The position numbers were made by a program, and so were the translations under genes. A stretch of 64,000 nucleotides of DNA from Pseudomonadota bacterium (GTDB lineage: Bacteria; Pseudomonadota; Alphaproteobacteria; Puniceispirillales; Puniceispirillaceae). Shown here piece after piece: positions 35,982 to 43,557 of the stretch (position 1 is the stretch's first letter; each line of letters opens with the position of its first letter). The notes under the pieces are model-generated. The model was not told the DNA's origin and searched no databases. It saw nothing but the letters and a program-made list of their open reading frames with translations. The stretch covers positions 62,001 to 126,000 of the forward strand of contig JAQCEA010000006.1 of the NCBI GenBank assembly GCA_027620495.1, read 5' to 3'.

Positions 35982-36292
35982 ACTGATGGGTCAGAGAGAT
36001 GACCGCGTAGCATATCGGTATATTGCGCTGCCATATGCGTTACAAATTCTTCATGCTCGTCAAGCTCTAAAACATTTTTGCCGACATGCGCCGCATAACG
36101 CGCCGCCGCAAATAACATCACCATCTGTAATTCGGTCGCTTCGATCTTTTTGTTGCGCTGATTAGCAAGAGAGATGAATTGATCCGCAACGCGTAAAAAT
36201 GCGGCCTCATCAAGGATACCGTCACGGTGCGTTTCAGGGTCAAATGTTTCAGGGCGTTGATGCCATGCGGGAAATTTCATTTTTACAACCAT
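35978..36292 (-). CDS. DUF3144-like small protein
   Basis: A 104-residue protein whose core FLRVADQFISLANQRNKKIE and MLFAAARYAAHVGKNVLEL resembles DUF3144. ATG 36280 is an alternative start giving 100 residues. It heads the accessory operon and is co-directional with the ModE-like gene 103 bases upstream. No catalytic motif is visible. Function is unknown; the helical pattern suggests a small scaffold or regulator. The family assignment is from memory of the motif and less sure than for its neighbours. Confidence 0.6.
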   Translation of the reverse strand: MVVKMKFPAWHQRPETFDPETHRDGILDEAAFLRVADQFISLANQRNKKIEATELQMVMLFAAARYAAHVGKNVLELDEHEEFVTHMAAQYTDMLRGHLSDPSV

Positions 36293-36395
36293 AGCTTGTT
36301 TTAAACTTTACATGCCGCATGACCTAAATCCGCGTTTATACATCAAAGGCTAGCATTTTTTTGGTCCGGGTCAAAGCAATCAACAAAAGCCCGTT

Positions 36396-36791
36396 TTAAG
36401 CTTCACCTTTTTGATCAACCGCATCCGCGTCAGGGGACCGTTCAAACTGGACCGAACGCAACCAGTCTAGAATGTCAGACGACTGATTGGCAATCAGGCT
36501 GGCGTGGGCTTCATAACGGTGGATCAATTCAGTGGCAAGCGGCGTCAAACTGGCCCCACCACGGGCCTTTCCGCCACGTTCTGTCAGCAAAAGCGGGTCG
36601 GCAAAGCCGCTTTGCATCGAATCAATTAGAAACCAGGCACGCCGGTAATTCATCCCCATTTGCCGCGCCGCCGCACTGATCGACCCGGTTTCGCCAACAA
36701 GCTGCAAAAGTTTGATTTTACCAATGCCGATGGTTTCATTGGCGACAAACAGTTTGGTCCGCACGCTCGGATTTTTATCTACTTTTGTCAT
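36396..36791 (-). CDS. ModE-type winged-helix regulator without TOBE domain
   Basis: A 131-residue LysR-type winged helix protein of the ModE N-terminal class. The pattern GIGKIKLLQLVGETGSISAAARQMGMNYRRAWFLID (given here as its halves GIGKIKLLQLVGETGSISAA and RQMGMNYRRAWFLID) and the wing GGKARGGASLTPLATELI are typical. The ligand-binding Mop/TOBE repeats of full ModE are missing, so metal sensing must be indirect or through another partner. It is divergent from tupA with an inverted repeat between them (36824-36847), and probably autoregulates and controls tungstate uptake. Confidence 0.85.
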   Translation of the reverse strand: MTKVDKNPSVRTKLFVANETIGIGKIKLLQLVGETGSISAAARQMGMNYRRAWFLIDSMQSGFADPLLLTERGGKARGGASLTPLATELIHRYEAHASLIANQSSDILDWLRSVQFERSPDADAVDQKGEA

Positions 36792-36823
36792 TTATCAGTC
36801 CTATGTTGCACCTTTTTTTACAC

Positions 36824-36847
36824 CGATATGAAAAAAATATCATAACG
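36824..36847. promoter_or_regulatory. Inverted repeat, candidate ModE-like operator
   Basis: CGATATGA and TCATAACG form an inverted repeat with one mismatch, separated by 8 A-rich bases. It lies in the 153-base region between the divergent ModE-like gene and tupA. The half-site CG-N-TAT matches the start of the E. coli ModE half-site as I know it (CGnTATATA). Binding is inferred. Confidence 0.55.
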
Positions 36848-36944
36848 GGCTTTACGTACCCAAATTATTGTGTAATTAGCCTTGATATCGGCCTGCATGA
36901 CACACGGCCTTTCTCTTTTTTGTTAACTGTGAACGGTAAGAAAA

Positions 36945-37802
36945 ATGATGTCAAATCGCACCTTGAATAAATATTTGCGTCTTTTCCAAAAATCAGCACT
37001 TGCCTGTTTTGTCATCTTCGCGGCTATTTTGGCGAACCGTCCGGCCGTAGCAGACAATCCATTCATCATTTTGCAATCAACAACATCGACACAAAATTCC
37101 GGGTTGTATGATTATTTACTGCCGCACTTTACCGCCAAAAGCGGCATTGACGTCCGCGTTGTGGCTGTTGGCACCGGCCAAGCATTGCGGAATGCTGAAA
37201 AATGTGATGGCGATGTTTTGGTTGTCCATTCAAAAGCCGATGAAGTTAAATTTGTTGAAAACGGATTTGGCACCAAACGTTCCAATCTGATGTATAATGA
37301 TTTTGTTGTTCTCGGGCCGGCAAATGACCCTGCCAATATTGCTTCGGCGACAACCGTCGACGAGGCGCTCCAACGTATATCAGCCAGCCAATCTGCATTC
37401 GCGTCGCGCGGCGATAATAGCGGTACGCACAAGGCCGAAAAACGTCTATGGAAGGCCGCCAACATAGCCATCGATAGCGCGGTAAATAGCTGGTATTTGG
37501 AAACGGGTCTTGGCATGGGCGCAACTCTAAATTTTGCCGTGCAGGCCAACGCCTATACATTGAGCGACCGGGCAACATGGCTAGCCTTTGCCAATCGGGC
37601 CGGTCACAAAATCTTGTTTCAGGGACAACCGCCCCTGTTCAACCAATATGGTGTTGTGCCAGTCAGCAAATCTCATTGTCCAAATGTAAAACATGAATTG
37701 GCACAAGAATTTACCGACTGGCTGGTCAGCCCAGACGGTCAAAATATGATTGCCAGTTACAAACGCAACGGTGCCCAGCTATTTTTTCCCAACGCTGACT
37801 AA
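36945..37802 (+). CDS. tupA: Tungstate-binding periplasmic protein TupA
   Basis: A 285-residue exported solute-binding protein. A signal peptide at about residues 15-37 (ending AVA) precedes the ligand-binding fold. The motif LQSTTSTQNSGLYDYLLPHF is the TupA signature, and FASRGDNSGTHKAEKRLW carries further oxyanion contacts. TupA binds tungstate with very high affinity. Its membrane partners TupB and TupC are 22 kb upstream. ATG 36948 is an equal alternative start. Its divergence from a ModE-like gene and closeness to formate dehydrogenase support tungsten supply. Confidence 0.88.
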   Translation: MMSNRTLNKYLRLFQKSALACFVIFAAILANRPAVADNPFIILQSTTSTQNSGLYDYLLPHFTAKSGIDVRVVAVGTGQALRNAEKCDGDVLVVHSKADEVKFVENGFGTKRSNLMYNDFVVLGPANDPANIASATTVDEALQRISASQSAFASRGDNSGTHKAEKRLWKAANIAIDSAVNSWYLETGLGMGATLNFAVQANAYTLSDRATWLAFANRAGHKILFQGQPPLFNQYGVVPVSKSHCPNVKHELAQEFTDWLVSPDGQNMIASYKRNGAQLFFPNAD

Positions 37803-37899
37803 CTTGACGCGACAGCGCCAGTCACCCATATCTTGATTTTAATAGGGTATCAGGTGCAGTGTTGGTCAGGGATATCAGTCGCCATGGGATATAAGCAAA

Positions 37900-39288
37900 A
37901 TGCAACGCCGTGATTTTCTGACAATTGCGGCGGCTGGCGTCACAGCCGCCTCACTGAACTTGCCAGCGATTGGGCGAGCAAATGCTAGCGACTTATACAG
38001 ATTGAAAGCAGGCAAGGCCACTGCCAACCTGATTGGCGATGGCACCGGTTCTAAAAACTGTTGGTTATATAATGCCTCATGTCCGGGGCCATTGCTGCGA
38101 CGGCGCAAGGGTGAAATGCTCAATGTTGCCGTCACCAACGACCTCTCCACACCAACAACGGTGCATTGGCACGGCATACGCAATATCAACGAAATGGACG
38201 GCGTTGCACATCTGACACAACCACCGATTGAACCGGGGGAAACGTTTTTGTATGAGGTGCCGCTCACCGAATCAGGCACTTATTGGTATCACGCGCACAC
38301 GATGAGCTGGGAACAAGTTGCCCGCGGTCTATATGGGCCGCTGATTATCGATGATGATGATGACCCTGCTGTTAACCATGATTTTACCCTGATGATTGAT
38401 GATTGGCGGCTTGATCAAGATGGCCAGATTGATGATGCCTCATTCGGCAGTTTACATGATTGGTCACATGCTGGCAGATTTGGCAACTGGCTGACGGTCA
38501 ATGGCACATCTGACCCTGCAGTTTCTGCCAAACCCGGCGCACGGCTGCGACTGCGGCTGATCAGCGCTGCCAATGCTCGAATATTTAAAATCAAAATCGA
38601 TGGTGCGGTGGCCACATTAATTGCCGAAGATGGGGCAGTTTGTCGGGCCGAACAGATAGAGGTTGTAACACTCGCACCAGGGCAACGCGCCGACCTGATC
38701 ATTGATATGGATGGTGACAGCATCATTCTACAGGATGTCAGCACAGGCACCCCCTATCCGGCTGGACGGATCATCGCTGACCCAAACCTAGGTCAGGCAG
38801 AAATCAGCAAAACGCCAATAAATCTTGCCGCCCCCCCGCCGATCGCTGATCTCACTGCAGTAAAGGTGATAGATGTGCATATGCAGGGCGGTGCAATGGG
38901 CAATTTGACCGAAGCTATTTTTAACGGCGATAAGCTACCGCTTGGCACTTTGGCGCGCGAACACAAAAAATTATGGGCGTTCAATGGGATTGTTGGCGAT
39001 TACAGCCAAACGCTTGCCGAAATCCAGCTTGGACAGGTTGTAGCACTTGATGTGTTCAATGACACCGCGTGGCCACATGCCATGCATTTGCATGGTCACC
39101 ATTTTTGGGTGTTGGTTGACGACCCCACAGCCGGTGCCCCGTCTGGCAGACGCGACACATGGCTGATAGCGGCTGGCAGCCGGGCCCGGCTTGTTTTTGT
39201 CGCCGACAATCCCGGCCTATGGTTGTTCCATTGCCATATGCTGGAACATGCAGCCAGCGGTATGGGCATGGTTTTAGCAGTCAGCTAA
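37900..39288 (+). CDS. Tat-exported multicopper oxidase
   Basis: A 462-residue periplasmic oxidase. A Tat signal begins QRRDFLTIAAAGVTAASL. The four copper-ligand clusters are complete: HWHG (TVHWHGIRN), HAH (WYHAHTMSW), HAMHLHGHHF and HCHMLEHAASGMGM, the last with the type 1 axial Met. The three-cupredoxin layout and length fit CueO/CopA-type enzymes. It follows tupA by 97 bases on the same strand and might be transcribed with it. Substrate may be copper(I), iron(II) or phenols; no copper-handling neighbour is present. Confidence 0.85.
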   Translation: MQRRDFLTIAAAGVTAASLNLPAIGRANASDLYRLKAGKATANLIGDGTGSKNCWLYNASCPGPLLRRRKGEMLNVAVTNDLSTPTTVHWHGIRNINEMDGVAHLTQPPIEPGETFLYEVPLTESGTYWYHAHTMSWEQVARGLYGPLIIDDDDDPAVNHDFTLMIDDWRLDQDGQIDDASFGSLHDWSHAGRFGNWLTVNGTSDPAVSAKPGARLRLRLISAANARIFKIKIDGAVATLIAEDGAVCRAEQIEVVTLAPGQRADLIIDMDGDSIILQDVSTGTPYPAGRIIADPNLGQAEISKTPINLAAPPPIADLTAVKVIDVHMQGGAMGNLTEAIFNGDKLPLGTLAREHKKLWAFNGIVGDYSQTLAEIQLGQVVALDVFNDTAWPHAMHLHGHHFWVLVDDPTAGAPSGRRDTWLIAAGSRARLVFVADNPGLWLFHCHMLEHAASGMGMVLAVS

Positions 39289-39306
39289 TTTTTTGATATC
39301 GAAAGA

Positions 39307-39921
39307 TCACGCATGCAAACGCAAAATCGTTTGCATCGATGGGCGCGCGCGCATGGCCTGATTATGCGCGGCAATTTTTGGAAATTGTGCAACCTCGACA
39401 CCATCATCACCAAGCCAGCGGGTGACCAATGCCAAATAGGGATCACACATTGAATAGCGATCGCCTAAAACCCACGGCCCCTGCAGATAATGTGTTTCGA
39501 TGATCGCCGCGCATTCGGTCATATTTTGATGCACCTTGGCCCGCATATGGGCATGTGCCGTTTCATCATCTGCCCAGCGCGCGCCACGATGTTTATGCGC
39601 ATGCGCCACATGAACGCTCGAGGCAATATAACAGTTAAAAGCCTGCGCGACGGCAAATTCAAATGGCGTTTCTGGTGCCATGCCATGCGCCGGATAGCTT
39701 TGGGCGATAAAGGCAAGAATAGCTGGCGTTTCGGTCAAAATACCTTGATCAGTGATCAGCGACGGCACCCGGCCCTTTGGATTGATGCCAAGATAGGCGT
39801 CTTGGCGCTGTTCACCGCTGGCAAAATCAATTTTAATGGCCTCATAGTCAGCCCCGACATCCTCTAGCAAAATATGTGGCGCGTACGCTGCTGAGTTTTT
39901 TGCATAGTAAAATTTTAACAT
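39307..39921 (-). CDS. Glutathione S-transferase family protein
   Basis: A 204-residue GST. The N-terminal thioredoxin-like domain starts MLKFYYAKNSAAYAPHILLE and contains NPKGRVPSLITDQGILTETPAI (NPKGRVPSLI and LTETPAI are the glutathione-contact parts). The C-terminal helical domain has GDRYSMCDPYLALVTRWLG. ATG 39921 with a GTAGGTGA upstream is preferred over GTG 39927. It converges with the multicopper oxidase, leaving 18 bases. Catalytic substrate is unknown. Confidence 0.85.
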   Translation of the reverse strand: MLKFYYAKNSAAYAPHILLEDVGADYEAIKIDFASGEQRQDAYLGINPKGRVPSLITDQGILTETPAILAFIAQSYPAHGMAPETPFEFAVAQAFNCYIASSVHVAHAHKHRGARWADDETAHAHMRAKVHQNMTECAAIIETHYLQGPWVLGDRYSMCDPYLALVTRWLGDDGVEVAQFPKIAAHNQAMRARPSMQTILRLHA

Positions 39922-40019
39922 GGTCACCTACCCACTTTGTTTTTTCAGTAAATCAAAATCGCTTTTATATCGTCATCCATATCGCCATGAAATCGGCGTG
40001 GACGCATCTGTATCAACCA

Positions 40020-40685
40020 TCATGGTACCGACACAAAAAATGGCGCGGCAATCGCCAGTAAGTTTTTGAAATCATCAAAGTTAAAATCAGGCGCCAGTTC
40101 GGCCACAGGTGTTTGTCGATACCCCCGGGTAAAGAGCGCGATTGGCACACCCGCCGCCTTTGCCGTGGCCACATCAACTTCGCTATCACCGACAAATAAA
40201 CAGCGCTCGACTGCCAGTTCTTTCATCACCAGATGAAGCATGGCCGGGTCAGGTTTGCGTGACGGCAAACGATCGCCGCCAACAATTGAGCCAAAAAATT
40301 TGGTTAAGCCAAATGCGTCTAGCACAACATTGGTGGCGGCTTCAGGTTTATTGGTACAAAGCCCGAGCGCTATGCCGGATGATTGAAAATCCGTTAAAAC
40401 CTCGTGAACATGGTCAAATATAGTCGTGAATTTGGCTGGTGCCGAGGTGTAAATAGCCAAAAATTCTGACAAATAATGGGCGTGGCTAGCGGCATCATCT
40501 GGCAACCCAACGTGATCAATCACGCGTTTCACCAGATTTGAAGACCCTTTACCAACAAAGCTGGTCACGATCTCTATCGCCAATGGATCATGGCCAGCCT
40601 GCACCAGCATTTGATTCAATGCAGCATGAATATCACCAACGCTATCGATCAGGGTGCCATCTAGGTCAAAAATAATCGCCGTCAT
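40020..40685 (-). CDS. gph: Phosphoglycolate phosphatase (HAD)
   Basis: A 221-residue HAD hydrolase. Motif I FDLDGTLIDSV lies at residues 5-15, motif II is LCTNKP, motif III is SRKPDPAMLH and motif IV is FVGDSEVDVATAKAAG. The pattern HAALNQMLVQAG and the cap region match Gph, which clears 2-phosphoglycolate from DNA repair. Some HAD paralogues have other substrates. It stands alone, divergent from a CoA-transferase gene; a 12-base palindrome lies 17 bases upstream. Confidence 0.85.
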   Translation of the reverse strand: MTAIIFDLDGTLIDSVGDIHAALNQMLVQAGHDPLAIEIVTSFVGKGSSNLVKRVIDHVGLPDDAASHAHYLSEFLAIYTSAPAKFTTIFDHVHEVLTDFQSSGIALGLCTNKPEAATNVVLDAFGLTKFFGSIVGGDRLPSRKPDPAMLHLVMKELAVERCLFVGDSEVDVATAKAAGVPIALFTRGYRQTPVAELAPDFNFDDFKNLLAIAAPFFVSVP

Positions 40686-40701
40686 CGGCTTATCCTTTTT
40701 A

Positions 40702-40713
40702 AAACACGTGTTT
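40702..40713. promoter_or_regulatory. Perfect 12-base palindrome upstream of gph
   Basis: AAACACGTGTTT is a perfect palindrome 17 bases before the gph start, in the 152-base divergent region with the CoA-transferase gene. It could be an operator or the leader part of gph. Nothing further supports a role. Confidence 0.3.
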
Positions 40714-40837
40714 GCTATGGGCGCGGATACGGCATTTACCTGTGGAAAGATAGACCAAATAGATGATAGTTTGCCAGTCTATAGACTGCGAACACCCACC
40801 AAAGCATGATTTATTTTTCATATGATATGAGTGACAG

Positions 40838-42046
40838 ATGCTGCCCCACACACCTTCTATGCCCACTGGCCCGCTAGCCGGAATTCGGTTGATTGAACTT
40901 GGACAAATTGCCGCTGGCCCATTTGCCGGGTCTCTTTTTGCCGACCTTGGTGCCGATGTTGTGAAAATTGAGCGTCCAGATGGCGGTGATGGCATGCGGC
41001 AATGGCCGCCTTTGACCGGTGCATCTGACAACACCCCCGGCTTTAGTGAAAATTTTGCCTCGGTAAACCGCAATAAACGAAGCGTCGCACTTGATTTGAA
41101 AAATGCCGATGATGTGGCCCAGTTAAAACAGCTTGTGGCGGTTGCCGATATTGTCATTGAAAATTATCGGCCCGGCGTATTGCCAAATCTGGGACTTGGC
41201 TATGATGACCTGCGCGCGGTCAATAAAAAGCTGATTTATTGTTCGATTTCCGGTTATGGGCAAACCGGCCCTTATGCCACAAAAGGTGCCTTTGATGTCA
41301 CCGTTCAGGGAATCGCTGGCATTATGAGTGTGACTGGCGAGGCTGGTGCCGCACCGGTCAAATGCGGCGTTCCAATTGGCGATTTTTGCGCTGGACTATA
41401 TGCCGCCTACAGCATTCTGGCGGCGCTGCGCCAAGCAGATGCCACAGGTGAAGGCAGCCATATTGATTGTTCTATGCTGGGAAGCTTGCTAGGGGTATCG
41501 GCCCTACAGACAAGTGAATATTTTGGCAATGACACAGCGCCAGTAAAAATGGGGTCGGCGCACCCGCGTAATGCGCCCTATCAGGCATTTGAAGCCGCCG
41601 ACACCTATTTTGTGATTGCTGCCGGTAATGATAAATTATGGCAAGAGGTTGCAAGCGCTGTTGGCATGGCTGAATTGGCTGATGACCCGCGCTTTATCAC
41701 CCAGGCCAAACGCGCGCAAAACCAACAGGATCTTGTCGCCTTGCTGGCCCCGCGATTTAAATTAAGGCCAGCGGCTGAATGGCTTGCCGAAATGGATCGC
41801 CGACAGGTACCATGCGCCCCGATAAATGATTTTGCAGACATTCTGCACGACCCACATGTGGCCCATATGGGGCTGGTAAAACCAGTTAGTTTGCCAAATG
41901 GCGCGGTTACAAAAACAGTTGGCTTTCCGGTATCGATCAGCGGTTTTCAGCAAGCTGATATCCAGCCACCGCCGGCGCTTGGTGCTGATAATCAAGCTGT
42001 TTGTGATGAATGGCTTAGAACAGACCAAATCAGAACAGATAAATGA
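40838..42046 (+). CDS. Family III CoA-transferase (CaiB/BaiF)
   Basis: A 402-residue CaiB/BaiF-type CoA-transferase. The N-terminus LAGIRLIELGQIAAGPFAGS carries the family start. Downstream are LGADVVKIERPDGGDGMR, NRNKRSVALDLKNADD, and the catalytic Asp in KGAFDVTVQGIAGIMSVTG. The C-terminal QVPCAPINDFADILHDPHV completes the family pattern. It is 8 bases ahead of an enoyl-CoA hydratase gene, so the pair probably activates and processes a carboxylic acid as its CoA thioester. The acid is not identifiable. Confidence 0.9.
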   Translation: MLPHTPSMPTGPLAGIRLIELGQIAAGPFAGSLFADLGADVVKIERPDGGDGMRQWPPLTGASDNTPGFSENFASVNRNKRSVALDLKNADDVAQLKQLVAVADIVIENYRPGVLPNLGLGYDDLRAVNKKLIYCSISGYGQTGPYATKGAFDVTVQGIAGIMSVTGEAGAAPVKCGVPIGDFCAGLYAAYSILAALRQADATGEGSHIDCSMLGSLLGVSALQTSEYFGNDTAPVKMGSAHPRNAPYQAFEAADTYFVIAAGNDKLWQEVASAVGMAELADDPRFITQAKRAQNQQDLVALLAPRFKLRPAAEWLAEMDRRQVPCAPINDFADILHDPHVAHMGLVKPVSLPNGAVTKTVGFPVSISGFQQADIQPPPALGADNQAVCDEWLRTDQIRTDK

Positions 42047-42054
42047 GATAGGCT

Positions 42055-42816
42055 ATGACCAAGCATAACACCGAGCAAAATGCTGTCATCATCGCGCATC
42101 ACAACGGCGTCACCACTTGCACCCTTAACCGCCCCGACAAGCTGAATGCATTAAATGCGGATATGGTTGAAGGGCTAGTACAAACAATGCGTGAGGCCAC
42201 AGCCAAAGACAGCCAGCTTGTGGTGTTTCAAGGGGCTGGCCGGGCGTTTTGTGCCGGGTTTGACCTATCTGACCTTACCGACATGAGCGATGCTGATTTG
42301 CTTTTGCGATTTGTCCGGATCGAAACCTTGCTCCAAGCGATTTATACCGCCCCCATGCCAACATTGGCGCTGGTTCATGGCCGGTGTTTTGGCGCTGGCG
42401 CTGATATTGTTGCGTCTTGCAGCCAGCGCATTGCCAGCCCTGACAGCAGCTTTCGCATGCCGGGCCTGCAATTTGGCATTGTGCTTGGCACCCGGCGGCT
42501 AACCGCACTGATTGGCGTTGAAGCGGTGCGTAATATCTTGCAAACTTCGCGCGTTTTTGACGCTGAAACCGCTCACTCATGCGGTTTTTTAACCGCGATC
42601 GCCGCGCGTGATGACTGGGACCAGAATATAGCCAAAGCCACCACAGATGCGGCGGTACTGACAAACCCATCGCGTCATGCGCTGATGCAGCAAACACGCG
42701 ATGACAGATATTTAGACGCTGATATGGCCGCACTTGTCAGATCAGCCAGCCAACCCGGGCTTGGTGCCCGTATTGCGGCCTATGTCGCGTCGCTCAAAAA
42801 AACATCGACAAGCTAG
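42055..42816 (+). CDS. Enoyl-CoA hydratase/isomerase family protein
   Basis: A 253-residue crotonase-fold protein. LNRPDKLNALNADMVEGL and GAGRAFCAGFDLSDL give the CoA-binding and first oxyanion segments; VHGRCFGAGADIVASCSQRI contains the second oxyanion Gly. The usual catalytic Glu positions are not clear in my reading (FRMPGLQFGIVLG has no Glu), so it may be an isomerase or hydrolase-type member rather than a hydratase. It is coupled with the CoA-transferase gene. A weak AGG ribosome site precedes the ATG. Confidence 0.82.
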   Translation: MTKHNTEQNAVIIAHHNGVTTCTLNRPDKLNALNADMVEGLVQTMREATAKDSQLVVFQGAGRAFCAGFDLSDLTDMSDADLLLRFVRIETLLQAIYTAPMPTLALVHGRCFGAGADIVASCSQRIASPDSSFRMPGLQFGIVLGTRRLTALIGVEAVRNILQTSRVFDAETAHSCGFLTAIAARDDWDQNIAKATTDAAVLTNPSRHALMQQTRDDRYLDADMAALVRSASQPGLGARIAAYVASLKKTSTS

Positions 42817-43140
42817 CAATCGCAACGGTGCATGACCGCATATTTTTGCTGTTTTGACACCAAAAAAATTTTCTGTTAATTGGCGCGGCGTCTTTACATC
42901 GGAAAAATAAATCCGAGGCAAATCATGTAGTACATAATTCTAGCCCGGACGCCCCGTTTGATGAACGATATTTCCAGAACCGCAGACCCGTCTCGCATGG
43001 CCGACGATAGCCATCCCGTGATGGTATGATAAAAAAACTGTCGCAGCCCTGCTTGTACCCGCGCACAGCCCATCCATATGCGCCTCAATAACATCAATTT
43101 GGCTGTGATTTGCGTGATTTTAAATGGCAAAAAAATACCC
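42817..43140. other. Intergenic region upstream of tRNA-Gly promoter
   Basis: No gene is supported here. The region holds short hairpins: TCGGA/TCCGA around an A-rich loop near 42899, and CCATC/GATGG near 43011. The second is followed by an A-run, so it would act as a minus-strand structure only. The 78-codon minus-strand frame at 42894-43130 has no recognisable feature. Confidence 0.4.
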
Positions 43141-43169
43141 TTGGATATTCAGCCTAGTTCATTTATACC
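43141..43169 (+). promoter_or_regulatory. tRNA-Gly promoter
   Basis: TTGGAT (43141-43146) and TATACC (43164-43169) are separated by 17 bases, placing a start site about 8 bases before the tRNA. This is a good spacing with moderate box matches. Confidence 0.45.
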
Positions 43170-43184
43170 TTGACATAATTGAGC

Positions 43185-43259
43185 GCGGCGTTCGTATACT
43201 GGCTATTACCCTAGCCTTCCAAGCTAGAGAAGCGGGTTCGATTCCCGCACGCCGCTCCA
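43185..43259 (+). tRNA. tRNA-Gly (TCC)
   Basis: A 75-base cloverleaf including an encoded CCA. The acceptor stem is GCGGCGT with ACGCCGC. The anticodon stem CTAGC/GCTAG encloses the loop CTTCCAA with anticodon TCC, reading GGA/GGG. The T arm is GCGGG TTCGATT CCCGC. The D arm is short but acceptable. Confidence 0.96.
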
Positions 43260-43557
43260 ATTTTTTCCTACATTTTTAGTGACCAGCCACGTGGATTCTG
43301 CGTGCACTCCTATGGTTTGCACCCGCACCGATCTGACGCCCCCCATCCAACAAACAATCGACCAGTACCCACTAGCAAATATGCCTTTTTTTAGGCGTTT
43401 ATTGATAATTCTGCTTTATTTTATACCATTTTGTTACCTGATGATTAAATCTAAGGCGTTTTCCTTAAAGCGAGCGGGCAAGTTCGCATAATGCGGAATT
43501 CAACAAGAACCGGCATCGGCTCATCCCGCTGTTGTTGGTTGATTGGGAGTGTGAGTG
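43260..43557. other. Leader region before amtB
   Basis: The 298 bases between tRNA-Gly and amtB contain a GCCTTTTTTTAGGC hairpin (near 43383), possibly terminating the tRNA transcript. A 70-codon ATG frame at 43279-43491 has a hydrophobic middle but no ribosome site or known family. I find no sigma-54 type -24/-12 element with correct spacing. The ribosome site for amtB is GGGAG just before 43558. Confidence 0.4.

Noticed and set aside
42894-43130. 78-codon minus-strand frame before tRNA-Gly
   Set aside because: No start context, no motif, and neighbouring genes run on the other strand.
43280-43340. Sigma-54 promoter upstream of amtB
   Set aside because: GG and GC elements are present but one base off the fixed -24/-12 spacing.
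43279-43491. 70-codon frame before amtB with a hydrophobic stretch
   Set aside because: No ribosome site, no recognisable motif, and the region has leader-like hairpins.
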